From positions 1 to 36,666 of the forward strand of contig JAEORN010000320.1 in the NCBI GenBank assembly GCA_016840825.1: a DNA stretch of 36,666 nucleotides. Reading direction: 5' to 3'. The notes under the pieces were generated by a model. That model saw only the letters and a program-made list of their open reading frames with translations, did no database searches and was not told where the DNA came from. Positions 1 to 7,527 of this stretch are shown piece by piece (the stretch's first letter is position 1; each line of letters starts with the position of its first letter). Source of the stretch: Candidatus Thorarchaeota archaeon (GTDB lineage Archaea; Asgardarchaeota; Thorarchaeia; Thorarchaeales; Thorarchaeaceae). The translations under genes and the position numbers were made by a program.

Positions 1-237
1 GAAGAACTGCTAGGAAGGACTCTTGTTGAAGGTAAGATCAAGTTTAATGTGAGTAAGGAATTCTACGGTGGTGAACTTGTAGATACTGCGACTTGTATCA
101 AGCATCTCAAGAACGCTACAGTAGCAAATATGGTAGGAAAGACTACCGTTGAAGCCGCAATAGAAGCTGGTCTTGTTCACAAGAATGCAGTTCTATATAT
201 TCAAGGAGAACCGCACGCACAGTGGGTTAAGCTCTAA
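1..237 (+). CDS. DUF424 family protein, C-terminal part (5' end outside window)
   Basis: The frame is open from base 1 to the TAA at 235-237, so this is the last 78 codons of a gene that begins upstream. The translation carries hallmarks of the archaeal DUF424 family: EELLGRTLVEGKIKF, then FYGGELVD, ATVANMVGKTTVEAAIEAGL and the ending GEPHAQWVKL. Family members are about 95-100 residues, so only about 20 residues are missing. The GTG at 49 lies inside the conserved part and is not the true start. Molecular function is unknown. The family often sits next to translation genes such as NMD3, and NMD3 lies about 550 bases downstream here, so a translation-related role is reasonable inference only. 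Confidence 0.85.
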   Translation, partial: EELLGRTLVEGKIKFNVSKEFYGGELVDTATCIKHLKNATVANMVGKTTVEAAIEAGLVHKNAVLYIQGEPHAQWVKL

Positions 238-246
238 ATCCTATAG

Positions 247-627
247 CTAATGATGATGTCCTGAGCCGCCACCGCAGAGCGATTCCTGATTGAATGAATC
301 TGTTACGCCTTTCATAAAATTATCAATCACTTCTCTGGCAGTCTGACCTTCTCCTTTTACTACCGTCATTCCTATTTGCTGAGTGACCATATATGGTCGT
401 CTTCCCATCCCTTGAGCAATTAGAATCTTGACACCGTTCTGTGCTAAGCTCATGACAGGTTCTGCGCAACTTGAGTGTCCTTCATTAGGAAGCACCTTCA
501 CCTCTACTATTTTTCCATCTTGAATAGTAGAAAGGACAAATGCTTGGCAATGTCCAAAATGGGCACTCGTTGGACTATCAAGACCTCTATCGATATCGAC
601 TGGAATAGCTATGGTCATACTGCTCAT
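247..627 (-). CDS. Dinitrogenase iron-molybdenum cofactor family protein (NifX/NifB C-terminal type)
   Basis: This 126-residue protein matches the small stand-alone NifX/NifB-C fold. It starts MTIAIPVDIDRGLDSPTSAHFGHC, has the conserved HFGHC block at about residues 23-27, a central HSSCAEP block, and ILIAQGMGRRPY followed by the family's typical late TAREVIDNF helix. The C-terminus CGGGSGHHH is glycine and histidine rich and probably binds metal, as in related proteins. No nitrogenase genes are in view, and such proteins are common in non-fixing archaea, where they may handle iron-sulfur or other metal clusters. The ATG at 627 is supported by GGTGA six bases upstream. It is transcribed away from NMD3, and a 14-base palindrome lies just upstream. 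Confidence 0.85.
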   Translation of the reverse strand: MSSMTIAIPVDIDRGLDSPTSAHFGHCQAFVLSTIQDGKIVEVKVLPNEGHSSCAEPVMSLAQNGVKILIAQGMGRRPYMVTQQIGMTVVKGEGQTAREVIDNFMKGVTDSFNQESLCGGGSGHHH

Positions 628-656
628 CTTATTTCACCGTTTGATTTGGTTTCGAA

Positions 657-670
657 TAGTACATGTACTA
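657..670. promoter_or_regulatory. 14-base perfect palindrome, candidate operator
   Basis: TAGTACATGTACTA is a perfect inverted repeat located 30 bases upstream of the NifX-like start codon. With a TATA-like TTTTAAA at 696-702, the minus-strand transcription start would fall near 670, so the palindrome would cover the start site, a usual place for an archaeal repressor. The position is seen; the function is inferred. Confidence 0.45.
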
Positions 671-695
671 CACATGCCTGTTGCATATCTATTGC

Positions 696-702
696 TTTTA
701 AA
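696..702. promoter_or_regulatory. TATA-like box in divergent intergenic region
   Basis: TTTTAAA (TTTAAAA on the minus strand) is the only strong TATA-like stretch between the NifX-like gene and NMD3. Its spacing suits the minus-strand gene, with an expected start site near 670. It could also serve NMD3, whose start would then lie about 50 bases after the transcription start. Confidence 0.35.
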
Positions 703-785
703 GGTAATTTCTTACGGATTGAAACCGTATTAGTCTGAAGCCCAATACATAAGTAGGTTTTCAAGTCAGAGAAAGCGTGATTCCT

Positions 786-1859
786 ATGAAAGCTCCCTGT
801 TATCTCTGTGGCGAACCATCAATACTGGATGGTCTCTGTCAGGAGTGTTACAATAGAGAGCATCCCCTCATAGAAGTGAGTTCACCTTTGTCAATCACTA
901 CTTGTAAGAAGTGTGGTTCAATTCAAGTTCCAGGTGGATGGAAGACACTTTCCGCAATCGAAACAGATGAGCAGCGAGAGGAACAGATTGGAATTCTTCT
1001 TGATATGGAAGTGAAACAACTAGGACACGAATTGAGCATTGAGATAGAAGAAGAGAATCGATTGGATCGAGTTCTTCATTTGAGATTATATGTCACTGGT
1101 AAATCCTCTCCACAACTAGAAGAACACACTGAAGACTATCCTGTAGAGGTTAGATTCAGTCATGCTACTTGTGATATGTGTAGTATGATGAGTGGTGGCT
1201 ACTACGAGGCGACATTACAGATTAGAGCAGAAGAAAGAGAAGTAACTGATGAGGAGCAGGAACAGATTGTCGCAATAGCAAGAGAAAGGACAATTGCTGA
1301 GTATGGAAAAGACAAAGGCGCATTCATACTTCAAATCGATGATACCAAGTTTGGCTTGGACCTCTTTTTTGGTTCTGACCTTCTATGTCGGAAAGTGGCT
1401 GATGAAATAGAATCGCAATTTCTAACAGATCGGAAAGAGAATTTCAAATTGGTAACTCAGGACCGAGGAGGTAAGAGGAAATACCGAATCACTATTGTTC
1501 TAAGATTACCACAGTATATTGTTGGCGATTTCATCGAAGTTACTGGAAATCCTTGTCAAGTCCTGGCAATGGGCAGGGGTGGCCTATCATGCTATGACCT
1601 GTTAGAAAAACACCGCTTCACGATAAATCAAAGGAGCTCCAAATGGCGGACAATCAAATTCATAGCTCAAGGCAAGGAGAAACGAGCCTTCTCGATCGTA
1701 TCAAATGTATATGGCCAACCCCCTCAAATAATGGACTCAAAAACCTTTGAAATGCTAGAACTTGATCACGTTGAATTGGAAGGCACACCTGGTGAAACAA
1801 TTTACCTTCTTGAATTCAATAGTAGGTGGTATCTAGTTCCAGAATATGAAGAATCTTAG
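786..1859 (+). CDS. nmd3: NMD3 family 60S/50S ribosome export or maturation factor
   Basis: The protein of about 357 residues belongs to the archaeal NMD3 family, which in eukaryotes is the adaptor on late large ribosomal subunits. The N-terminus has paired CxxC knuckles (CYLCG and CQEC within the first 22 residues), then CKKCGS around residue 40 followed by PGGW, and another CDMC near residue 130 followed by MMSGGYYEATLQIR, a signature NMD3 block. The rest holds the two beta-rich domains, with the C-terminal part resembling the eIF5A-like and SH3-like domains (GDFIEVTGNPCQVL near residue 250). I prefer ATG 786, nine bases into the frame; GTG 777 is an alternative, but GTGA there may itself be the ribosome binding site. 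In archaea the partner functions of NMD3 are not well defined. Confidence 0.9.
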   Translation: MKAPCYLCGEPSILDGLCQECYNREHPLIEVSSPLSITTCKKCGSIQVPGGWKTLSAIETDEQREEQIGILLDMEVKQLGHELSIEIEEENRLDRVLHLRLYVTGKSSPQLEEHTEDYPVEVRFSHATCDMCSMMSGGYYEATLQIRAEEREVTDEEQEQIVAIARERTIAEYGKDKGAFILQIDDTKFGLDLFFGSDLLCRKVADEIESQFLTDRKENFKLVTQDRGGKRKYRITIVLRLPQYIVGDFIEVTGNPCQVLAMGRGGLSCYDLLEKHRFTINQRSSKWRTIKFIAQGKEKRAFSIVSNVYGQPPQIMDSKTFEMLELDHVELEGTPGETIYLLEFNSRWYLVPEYEES

Positions 1860-1913
1860 GATCGACAGTGATTTCGTTAGTCTTAAATGGTCTACAACGC
1901 TTTGAGATACATC

Positions 1914-1930
1914 GGTTTAGGAATTAAACC
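1914..1930 (+). repeat. Short hairpin in eIF1A leader
   Basis: GGTTTA and TAAACC form a 6-bp stem with a five-base loop (GGAAT), 25 bases ahead of the eIF1A start and just before its GGAGG ribosome binding site (1944-1948). It may shape initiation, but it is short and could be chance. Confidence 0.25.
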
Positions 1931-1954
1931 TGAACCTCTAACCGGAGGATTATT

Positions 1955-2284
1955 TTGTCACGACGTGGAAAAGACGGACCTGCAACTGGACCTGATGGTG
2001 AATTAGTTCGCGTTAGGACGCCAAGGCGAGACGAAGGTGAACTCTTTGGTATCATAATACAAATGCTTGGTCATGACAGAGTCCGTGTCAGATGTGAGGA
2101 TGGTAACATCAGGATTGGTAGGATACCCGGTAGAATGAAGAAACGAGTTTGGATGAGAATTGGTGATACGGTTCTTATTGTGCCATGGGAGTTTCAGTCA
2201 GATGAGAAGTGTGATGTTATCCACAGATACCGGAACAACGAGCTTGAATGGCTAACCAAACGCAAGATTCTGAAAATGTTCTAG
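1955..2284 (+). CDS. eif1A: Translation initiation factor 1A (aIF1A/eIF1A)
   Basis: The 109-residue protein has the full aIF1A architecture: a basic tail (MSRRGKDG), then the S1/OB fold with the strongly conserved blocks GELFGIIIQMLGHDRVRVRCEDG, IGRIPGRMKKRVWMRIGDTVL and VPWEFQ, then the short helical end. aIF1A binds the A site of the small subunit and stimulates scanning/initiator tRNA placement. The start is TTG at 1955 with a good GGAGG seven bases upstream. The length is typical for archaea. It lies between NMD3 and RIO1, as in many archaea where initiation and ribosome maturation genes cluster. Confidence 0.97.
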   Translation: MSRRGKDGPATGPDGELVRVRTPRRDEGELFGIIIQMLGHDRVRVRCEDGNIRIGRIPGRMKKRVWMRIGDTVLIVPWEFQSDEKCDVIHRYRNNELEWLTKRKILKMF

Positions 2285-2361
2285 GCGCAAAGGTCAAGCT
2301 TTTTCTTCACTGAATGAATATCTTTCAAAACAGTATCGGAACTATTAGGTGATGTCCTTAC

Positions 2362-3165
2362 TTGAAGAGAGCTGAGAAGCAACGACAGAAAATCGATGAT
2401 GAGCTTGACCGTCGTAAATTAAAAAGAAGACATGATGATGACGAGTTCAAAGTCGTTGAAGGTGTAATTGATCCTCCCACACTCAAGATTATCTATCGAC
2501 TTTTTCGCCGAACAAAACTCGACAAACTACATGGAGTCATAAGTACTGGAAAGGAAGCAAATGTCTATCGAGGTGAAACAGTAGATGGAACCTCTGTTGC
2601 TGTTAAAATCTATAGGATATCAACAGCTGAAACAGATTTCATGAGAGAGTATATGATCGGTGACCCTCGATTCAAGCGTGTTGGAAAAAGAAGTAGAGTG
2701 CTAGTCCCTCAGTGGGCTATGAAGGAATACAAGAATCTCATTCGCTATCATGAGGCTGGAGTAAGAGTGCCAGAACCTATTGCCATCGATAGAAATGTGT
2801 TGGTCATGGAATTCATCGGCAATCAAAGTGAATCAATAGCCGCTCCAGCAATAAGAGATATCACAATACCCTCTCCGGTCAAGACCTATAATGACATCAT
2901 CAACATGATTGAGATTGGATATGTAAAAGCAAAACTTGTGCACGCTGATTTAAGTGAGTATAACATTCTCTGGATGAAAGGACCCGTCATTATCGATGTA
3001 TCTCAGGCTGTAGTTAAGGACCATGATAATGCAAACAAGTACCTCTATCGTGATATTCAAAACGTGACATATTTCTTCAATAAGCTCGGAGTTTCAACCC
3101 CTGATCCTGAAGAAATTACCTCTCATATCATATCCTTAGGTGAAGAATCAAATGATGTATCATGA
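2362..3165 (+). CDS. rio1: RIO1-type serine/threonine protein kinase
   Basis: The 267-residue RIO1 kinase has a charged N-terminal extension, the RIO winged region, the P-loop STGKEANVYRG (about residues 61-71), the lysine in VAVKIYR, the catalytic loop HADLSEYNIL (about residues 194-203) and the metal-binding IIDVSQAV. RIO1 acts in the last cytoplasmic steps of small-subunit maturation as an ATPase. The start is TTG 2362, with AGGTGA eight bases ahead. It overlaps the downstream KH gene by 14 bases, so the two are likely translationally coupled; their eukaryotic homologues (Rio1 and Pno1/Dim2) meet on the same pre-40S particle. Confidence 0.97.
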   Translation: MKRAEKQRQKIDDELDRRKLKRRHDDDEFKVVEGVIDPPTLKIIYRLFRRTKLDKLHGVISTGKEANVYRGETVDGTSVAVKIYRISTAETDFMREYMIGDPRFKRVGKRSRVLVPQWAMKEYKNLIRYHEAGVRVPEPIAIDRNVLVMEFIGNQSESIAAPAIRDITIPSPVKTYNDIINMIEIGYVKAKLVHADLSEYNILWMKGPVIIDVSQAVVKDHDNANKYLYRDIQNVTYFFNKLGVSTPDPEEITSHIISLGEESNDVS

Positions 3166-3715
3166 AACCATTCGTGTTCCCGAAGAACGTATCGCTGTCA
3201 TTGTTGGCAGAAACGGTCGCGTTAGAAAACGAGTGGAAAAGCTAACAAATACTAAGATTGAGGTTAATCCTGAGGGTATTGTCACTATATCAAGTTCTGA
3301 GAATCTAGAGGATCCTGTACTAGCATGGAAAGCACGCGATATTATTCGTGCAATGGCTAGAGGTTTTAGTCCCAAACGTGCTCTCACACTTATAGAAGAA
3401 GACGCTCGACTAATAATAATCTCATTGAAGGAGTTTGTCGGAAATTCTCCTGCGCAACTCAAGCGAGTTGCTGGAAGAATTATCGGAGAGAATGGACGAA
3501 CTAGACGAGTCATTGAGGAAACAACTGAAACTCTGGTTTCTGTATATGGAAAAACGGTTGCAATCATTGGATATGATCCTCAACTTGATTATGCATCCAG
3601 AGCCATTACCATGCTAATCGATGGAGCTCCACATGGTCCTGTCTACAAGTATCTCGAAAAAAGTCGTCAAGAAATCAATCGTATCAAATCTGAGCTTTGG
3701 ACAGATGACTTCTAG
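3152..3715 (+). CDS. Two-KH-domain RNA-binding protein (Pno1/Dim2-like)
   Basis: The protein of about 187 residues has two KH domains. The first has the GxxG loop GRNG in VIVGRNGRVRKRVEKLTNTKI, the second GENG in GRIIGENGRTRRVIEETT. The spacing and the Arg-Ala-rich linker (ARDIIRAMARGFSPKRAL) match archaeal homologues of Pno1/Dim2, a small-subunit assembly factor near the 3' end of 16S/18S rRNA. An in-frame GTG at 3140 lies within the AGGTGA motif at 3138-3143, so that motif is better read as the ribosome binding site for ATG 3152, eight bases later. It overlaps RIO1 by 14 bases and belongs to its operon. Topoisomerase VI follows after about 46 bases. Confidence 0.93.
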   Translation: MMYHETIRVPEERIAVIVGRNGRVRKRVEKLTNTKIEVNPEGIVTISSSENLEDPVLAWKARDIIRAMARGFSPKRALTLIEEDARLIIISLKEFVGNSPAQLKRVAGRIIGENGRTRRVIEETTETLVSVYGKTVAIIGYDPQLDYASRAITMLIDGAPHGPVYKYLEKSRQEINRIKSELWTDDF

Positions 3716-3761
3716 CTCTGCGTAATACGCGGTCTGAAATCATTATCTTGATGACTTGATA

Positions 3762-5279
3762 ATGAGCAACATGATTGGGACTGGCATCGATACTTTCAAG
3801 GGCATCTCACCAGCTGAGTTCTTCTATAGAAATAGACAGATGGCAGGCTTTGGAAACCCAACACAAGCTCTTTACACAACGGTTCGTGAACTAATAGAGA
3901 ATAGCCTCGATTCATGTGAAGAAGCTGGAATTCTTCCCAAAATCGCAGTTGCTATCTCAAAGGAATCTGTAAATGAATACAGTGTCACTGTTTCTGACAA
4001 TGGATTTGGAGTTCCTTATGAGGAAGTCCCTCAAGCCTTTGCAAGAGTTCTGTATGGAAGCAAGTATAGTGAGAAGCAAAGAAGAGGCACATTTGGATTA
4101 GGTGTGACAATGTCTGTTCTATATGGACAGATAACAACTGACAGACCAACCTTAATACACACCAGGACTACTGACGGAATGGGTAAGTTATTCAAAATCT
4201 ATGTCGACGTTGAAAAGAATACACCCATTGTAGAGTCATCTATCTCATCTAAGCGACAACAACAGGGTACCACAGTATCAGTCACATTGAATGCAGACTT
4301 TAAAAGAGCCAAGGATAGAATAATTGAATACCTTCGCCTTACTGGCATTTCTACACCGCATGCAAGAATATCTTTCTGTTTTGATGATGAATGTGCAACT
4401 TTTGGAGGATATACGCCTCTCATTCCTATACCTCCGATTGTAGTTCCACCTCATCCTAGGGCGGCAGATCTCGAGCTTCTCCGTCGATTAGTGGCTGACA
4501 ACCAAGAAATGCGTCTCAAGGATTTTCTTGTTCACTCATTCCAACAAGTCGGACAAAAAACAGCTGAAAGATTCTTGAATTTCATAAATCTGGATAAGTC
4601 TGTAATAGTTGGAATGCTTGATCGAAATACTTTGTCTTATCTTAGCGCTTCCCTACGACAATATGATGAATTTGCCAAACCAACCGCAGATTGCCTAAGC
4701 CCTATCGGATCGGACTCCTTTTTGCATGCGGTCAAAGCCGAATTCAAATCGACAACGGCATCATATTCACAAAGAGGTCCCTTGGAGTGGGAAGGAAATC
4801 CATACATAATCGAAGGTGTTCTCACAATAGGCGACGCGTTCGAGAAAGCTGACACTCCTTCTTTGTATAGATTTGCTAACAGAGTCCCCCTCTTATATGA
4901 TACGAGCGATGATGTTTTCTCCAAGATGCTTAAGCGGATACCTTGGACGAGATATGGCATCCAACAAAACAATAGAGTCGCCATATTCATGCATTTTTGT
5001 TCCACAAGAGTGCCATATTCAGCCGCTGGAAAACAATCAATCTCATCTGTTGGTAATATTGAAGCAGAGATTCTTGCACTCTATCGAGATCTTGGCCGAA
5101 GTCTAAATAGAATATCTGAGAGATCGCGAAGGAAATCGCAATATCAACGAAAATACCGAGAATTCTCCAAGATATTCAACATGCTAGTAAAGTTCAGCTG
5201 TGAGGTTGCAGGAAAGGAAGGCAGTCCTAAAACTGAGGGGATGGTGAAAAACCTGTTCGAGGTGAACGAAGATGTCTGA
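3762..5279 (+). CDS. top6B: DNA topoisomerase VI subunit B
   Basis: This protein of about 505 residues is the ATPase subunit of the type IIB topoisomerase. The N-terminal GHKL domain shows the N-box ELIENSLDSCEEAG (about residues 44-57), the G1 box VSDNGFGVP, the G2 box RGTFGLGVTMS and the later GTTVSV. The helix-two-turn-helix and transducer domains follow, with the switch-lysine region near GKQSISSV and the length close to the family norm of about 500-530. TTG 3756, ATG 3762 and ATG 3771 are all in frame; none has a convincing ribosome binding site, so the exact start is uncertain. The gene overlaps top6A by eight bases, which fits a tightly coupled A2B2 enzyme. Confidence 0.96.
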   Translation: MSNMIGTGIDTFKGISPAEFFYRNRQMAGFGNPTQALYTTVRELIENSLDSCEEAGILPKIAVAISKESVNEYSVTVSDNGFGVPYEEVPQAFARVLYGSKYSEKQRRGTFGLGVTMSVLYGQITTDRPTLIHTRTTDGMGKLFKIYVDVEKNTPIVESSISSKRQQQGTTVSVTLNADFKRAKDRIIEYLRLTGISTPHARISFCFDDECATFGGYTPLIPIPPIVVPPHPRAADLELLRRLVADNQEMRLKDFLVHSFQQVGQKTAERFLNFINLDKSVIVGMLDRNTLSYLSASLRQYDEFAKPTADCLSPIGSDSFLHAVKAEFKSTTASYSQRGPLEWEGNPYIIEGVLTIGDAFEKADTPSLYRFANRVPLLYDTSDDVFSKMLKRIPWTRYGIQQNNRVAIFMHFCSTRVPYSAAGKQSISSVGNIEAEILALYRDLGRSLNRISERSRRKSQYQRKYREFSKIFNMLVKFSCEVAGKEGSPKTEGMVKNLFEVNEDV

Positions 5280-6336
5280 TGCAAAGCTCCCTCTTGAACG
5301 ACTTGAGAAACTAGGCAAAGATGTGCTCGAATCAATAGAATCTGGTGCCTTTCCTTCACTTGAAATTCCTGTCAGAAACACTGATAATATTATCATTAAT
5401 GATGAAACAGGTCAGTATGTCCTTGGTCCCTCTACTACCAATCGTGACTCTTCCAATATCAAACACGTTCGAAGTTTCATGCATCTTATGTGGGTTGCAT
5501 CTTATTCCAAGCATCTGGTAATGTCTGGAAGAACTAGTTCTCTCAGAGACCTATACTACTCTAGTGAGGCATTTGGAGTAACCTTCAAGAATCAGACCGA
5601 GTCTGATCGCATTGTTTCAGATCTTGAGTCTCTAATCGAACTACCTCGTGAAAGTTTTGGTGTATTTCCGGAGGAGCATTCCTCTATATATGGTCAAGTA
5701 ATCATGCGATATACTGTAAAGGGCTATGAGGGGCGAGAAGTCGATCTTACGGTTAGTCCTGATGGATTACCTATTGGCCCCGCGTTACTCACAGCTATCC
5801 CGCTTAGGACAAAGGCTCGATTCATTCTCGCAGTCGAATCAGGGGGTATGTTTTCTAGGCTTATTGAAACTCGTTGTTGGGAACGATTCAACTGTATTCT
5901 TGTTCATTTGGGTGGTCAAGCTCCTAGGACAACGCGCCGTCTAATTCGCAGATTGCACGATGAGTTACATCTGCCAGTCAAAATATTCACCGATGGTGAT
6001 CCTTGGGGCATGCACATAGCTCAAGTCATCATTGCAGGAAGTGCTAATGCAGCTCATATCAAAGACTTGGCAATACCCTCTGCCGAATGGATCGGAGTAT
6101 CAGCTGATGATATTTCAAAGTATGATTTACCATCAGAAACAATGACTGACAAGGATCTGAAGCGTTTGGATGAACTGGCGAATGACACTCGCTATCTATC
6201 CAAAGATTGGCAATCAAAGATTGATGCCTTCAAGCAACTCAGGAAGAAAGCCGAGCAACAGGCATTCAGTAGATTTGGTATGGATTTTGTGGTTGATGAA
6301 TACCTTCAAGCTAAGCTATCGGATATCACCTGCTAG
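5272..6336 (+). CDS. top6A: DNA topoisomerase VI subunit A (Spo11 family)
   Basis: The 354-residue DNA-cleaving subunit has the winged-helix (CAP) domain with the catalytic tyrosine in SLRDLYYSSEAFG (around residue 95) and a Toprim domain with the conserved glutamate in FILAVESGGMFSRL and the DxD pair in IFTDGDPWGMHI. It is homologous to eukaryotic Spo11. AGGTGA at 5260-5265 lies six bases before ATG 5272, which sits inside the end of top6B. The stop overlaps by four bases with the stop of the convergent GPT gene, so the two messages end on each other. All catalytic residues I looked for are present. Confidence 0.97.
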   Translation: MSDAKLPLERLEKLGKDVLESIESGAFPSLEIPVRNTDNIIINDETGQYVLGPSTTNRDSSNIKHVRSFMHLMWVASYSKHLVMSGRTSSLRDLYYSSEAFGVTFKNQTESDRIVSDLESLIELPRESFGVFPEEHSSIYGQVIMRYTVKGYEGREVDLTVSPDGLPIGPALLTAIPLRTKARFILAVESGGMFSRLIETRCWERFNCILVHLGGQAPRTTRRLIRRLHDELHLPVKIFTDGDPWGMHIAQVIIAGSANAAHIKDLAIPSAEWIGVSADDISKYDLPSETMTDKDLKRLDELANDTRYLSKDWQSKIDAFKQLRKKAEQQAFSRFGMDFVVDEYLQAKLSDITC

Positions 6337-7349
6337 AATATTGGGAATAACAACAGGAACACGGTGCTATATGCCAAAATAGCTTGAATAAGCACTAGTA
6401 TTCTCACATTTGTTTTCTCAGTCACACGTTTAGAGAGCCACGGAAATATCCAGTATACTGTAAAAGGTCCTATAACTTCAAGCGTACCATCTTCTCTTGG
6501 CTTAGCAAATTTAGCCCATTCTCGATTATTTTGCTTCACATAGAGTCGATAGACGATATATAGTAGAAAGTTAAGAAGAAATGGCGCATATAGCATGACT
6601 GCCAAGCGATCCATGTTACCTAGAATGAGAGCTGCCGCAATAGTAGATCCGAGAGCAAGTCTACCTACATCTCCTGGTAGTATCTTCGCTGGATACCAAT
6701 TGAAGATGAGGAATCCGATTGATGCACCTAATAATGCTGCAGCAACAATCCCTGCATCATTCTGTCCAGATGTGATGGTTTCTTGAAGGACTACTGACCT
6801 TATGAACACAAATAGTACAATTGCAGACGCATTTATTCCAGCTAGGGACGTCTCAAGACCATTCATCCCTCCATACATGTTCGTTGCATCAATGATGAAC
6901 GTCATCATCAGGGGGACGACTACTAGGGGATAGATGATTCCGAGATCCAAAGTACCTATGAAGGGAATTGACATGGTTGTTGTGCCAACTTGCATCGCTA
7001 TAATAGGAATTGATGCAACAAGAGGGAGGACCACCTTTGTTCTATTTCTGAAATCGAGATTATCATCGAGAAGACCTATCATCCCTGCCATCAATATTGA
7101 TACTAATGCTGCTAATAGACCAGGATTGACTGTACCTTCTTGAAAAGTCGTCATTCCTATAATTACTAGGATTGATGCTACTATAGCAAAGAGAAAGACA
7201 AAACCTCCACCCTTTGGAATTTCCGGTCTTTCTGGTTTATGAACATCAATGCCAATGATTCTTTTGTTCTTTAGCATCCTTATGGTATCTGGCATGAAGA
7301 TAACGACCACAAGGAAGGAAATCAACGCCACAATTAGCATTAGCAACAT
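6333..7349 (-). CDS. UDP-GlcNAc:dolichyl-phosphate GlcNAc-1-P transferase-like (GPT/Alg7/MraY family)
   Basis: This polytopic membrane enzyme of about 338 residues and roughly ten helices belongs to glycosyltransferase family 4. It carries the metal-binding GLLDD (about residues 92-96), the DFRNRTK segment, the nucleotide loop IDATNMYGGMNGLE and the PAKILPGDVG block. The NMYGGMNGLE sequence is closer to the archaeal/eukaryotic dolichol enzymes than to MraY. It would make the first lipid-linked sugar for N-glycosylation at the cytosolic face of the membrane. TTG 7379 is in frame, but ATG 7349 is preceded by GGGAGGTT at eight-base spacing and is preferred. It is divergent from the ribophorin I-like gene. 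Confidence 0.9.
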   Translation of the reverse strand: MLLMLIVALISFLVVVIFMPDTIRMLKNKRIIGIDVHKPERPEIPKGGGFVFLFAIVASILVIIGMTTFQEGTVNPGLLAALVSILMAGMIGLLDDNLDFRNRTKVVLPLVASIPIIAMQVGTTTMSIPFIGTLDLGIIYPLVVVPLMMTFIIDATNMYGGMNGLETSLAGINASAIVLFVFIRSVVLQETITSGQNDAGIVAAALLGASIGFLIFNWYPAKILPGDVGRLALGSTIAAALILGNMDRLAVMLYAPFLLNFLLYIVYRLYVKQNNREWAKFAKPREDGTLEVIGPFTVYWIFPWLSKRVTEKTNVRILVLIQAILAYSTVFLLLFPIF

Positions 7350-7440
7350 CTGATTGAACCTCCCGACCCCGAGAACCAAATCCCATTTAATGCTTTTTAG
7401 ATATTAGCCCTATAGGTACAAGGCCTAGTCTAACGGAAAC

Positions 7441-7448
7441 TATTTTAA
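7441..7448 (+). promoter_or_regulatory. Candidate TATA box for the ribophorin I-like gene
   Basis: TATTTTAA is preceded by a purine-rich GGAAAC that could serve as a TFB recognition element. Transcription would start near 7470, giving a leader of about 55-60 bases before the TTG at 7528. Confidence 0.4.
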
Positions 7449-7475
7449 CGAACTCGAAATTCTTGCGCATTGTTC

Positions 7476-7500
7476 GTGGTCCGGCCCTTTAGGCCACCAC
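7476..7500 (+). repeat. Hairpin at the predicted 5' end of the ribophorin I-like mRNA
   Basis: GTGGT-(CC)-GGCC-loop CTTTA-GGCC-ACCAC forms a nine-bp stem with a two-base bulge. It would lie at the start of the transcript predicted from the TATA box at 7441. It may be a leader structure or, as DNA, an operator. Confidence 0.35.
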
Positions 7501-7527
7501 ATATTAGAATAAACGCGGTGATCTGTA

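Noticed and set aside
3160..3567. Long antisense frame opposite the KH gene
   Set aside because: A shadow of the KH gene; no family similarity and no start signal.
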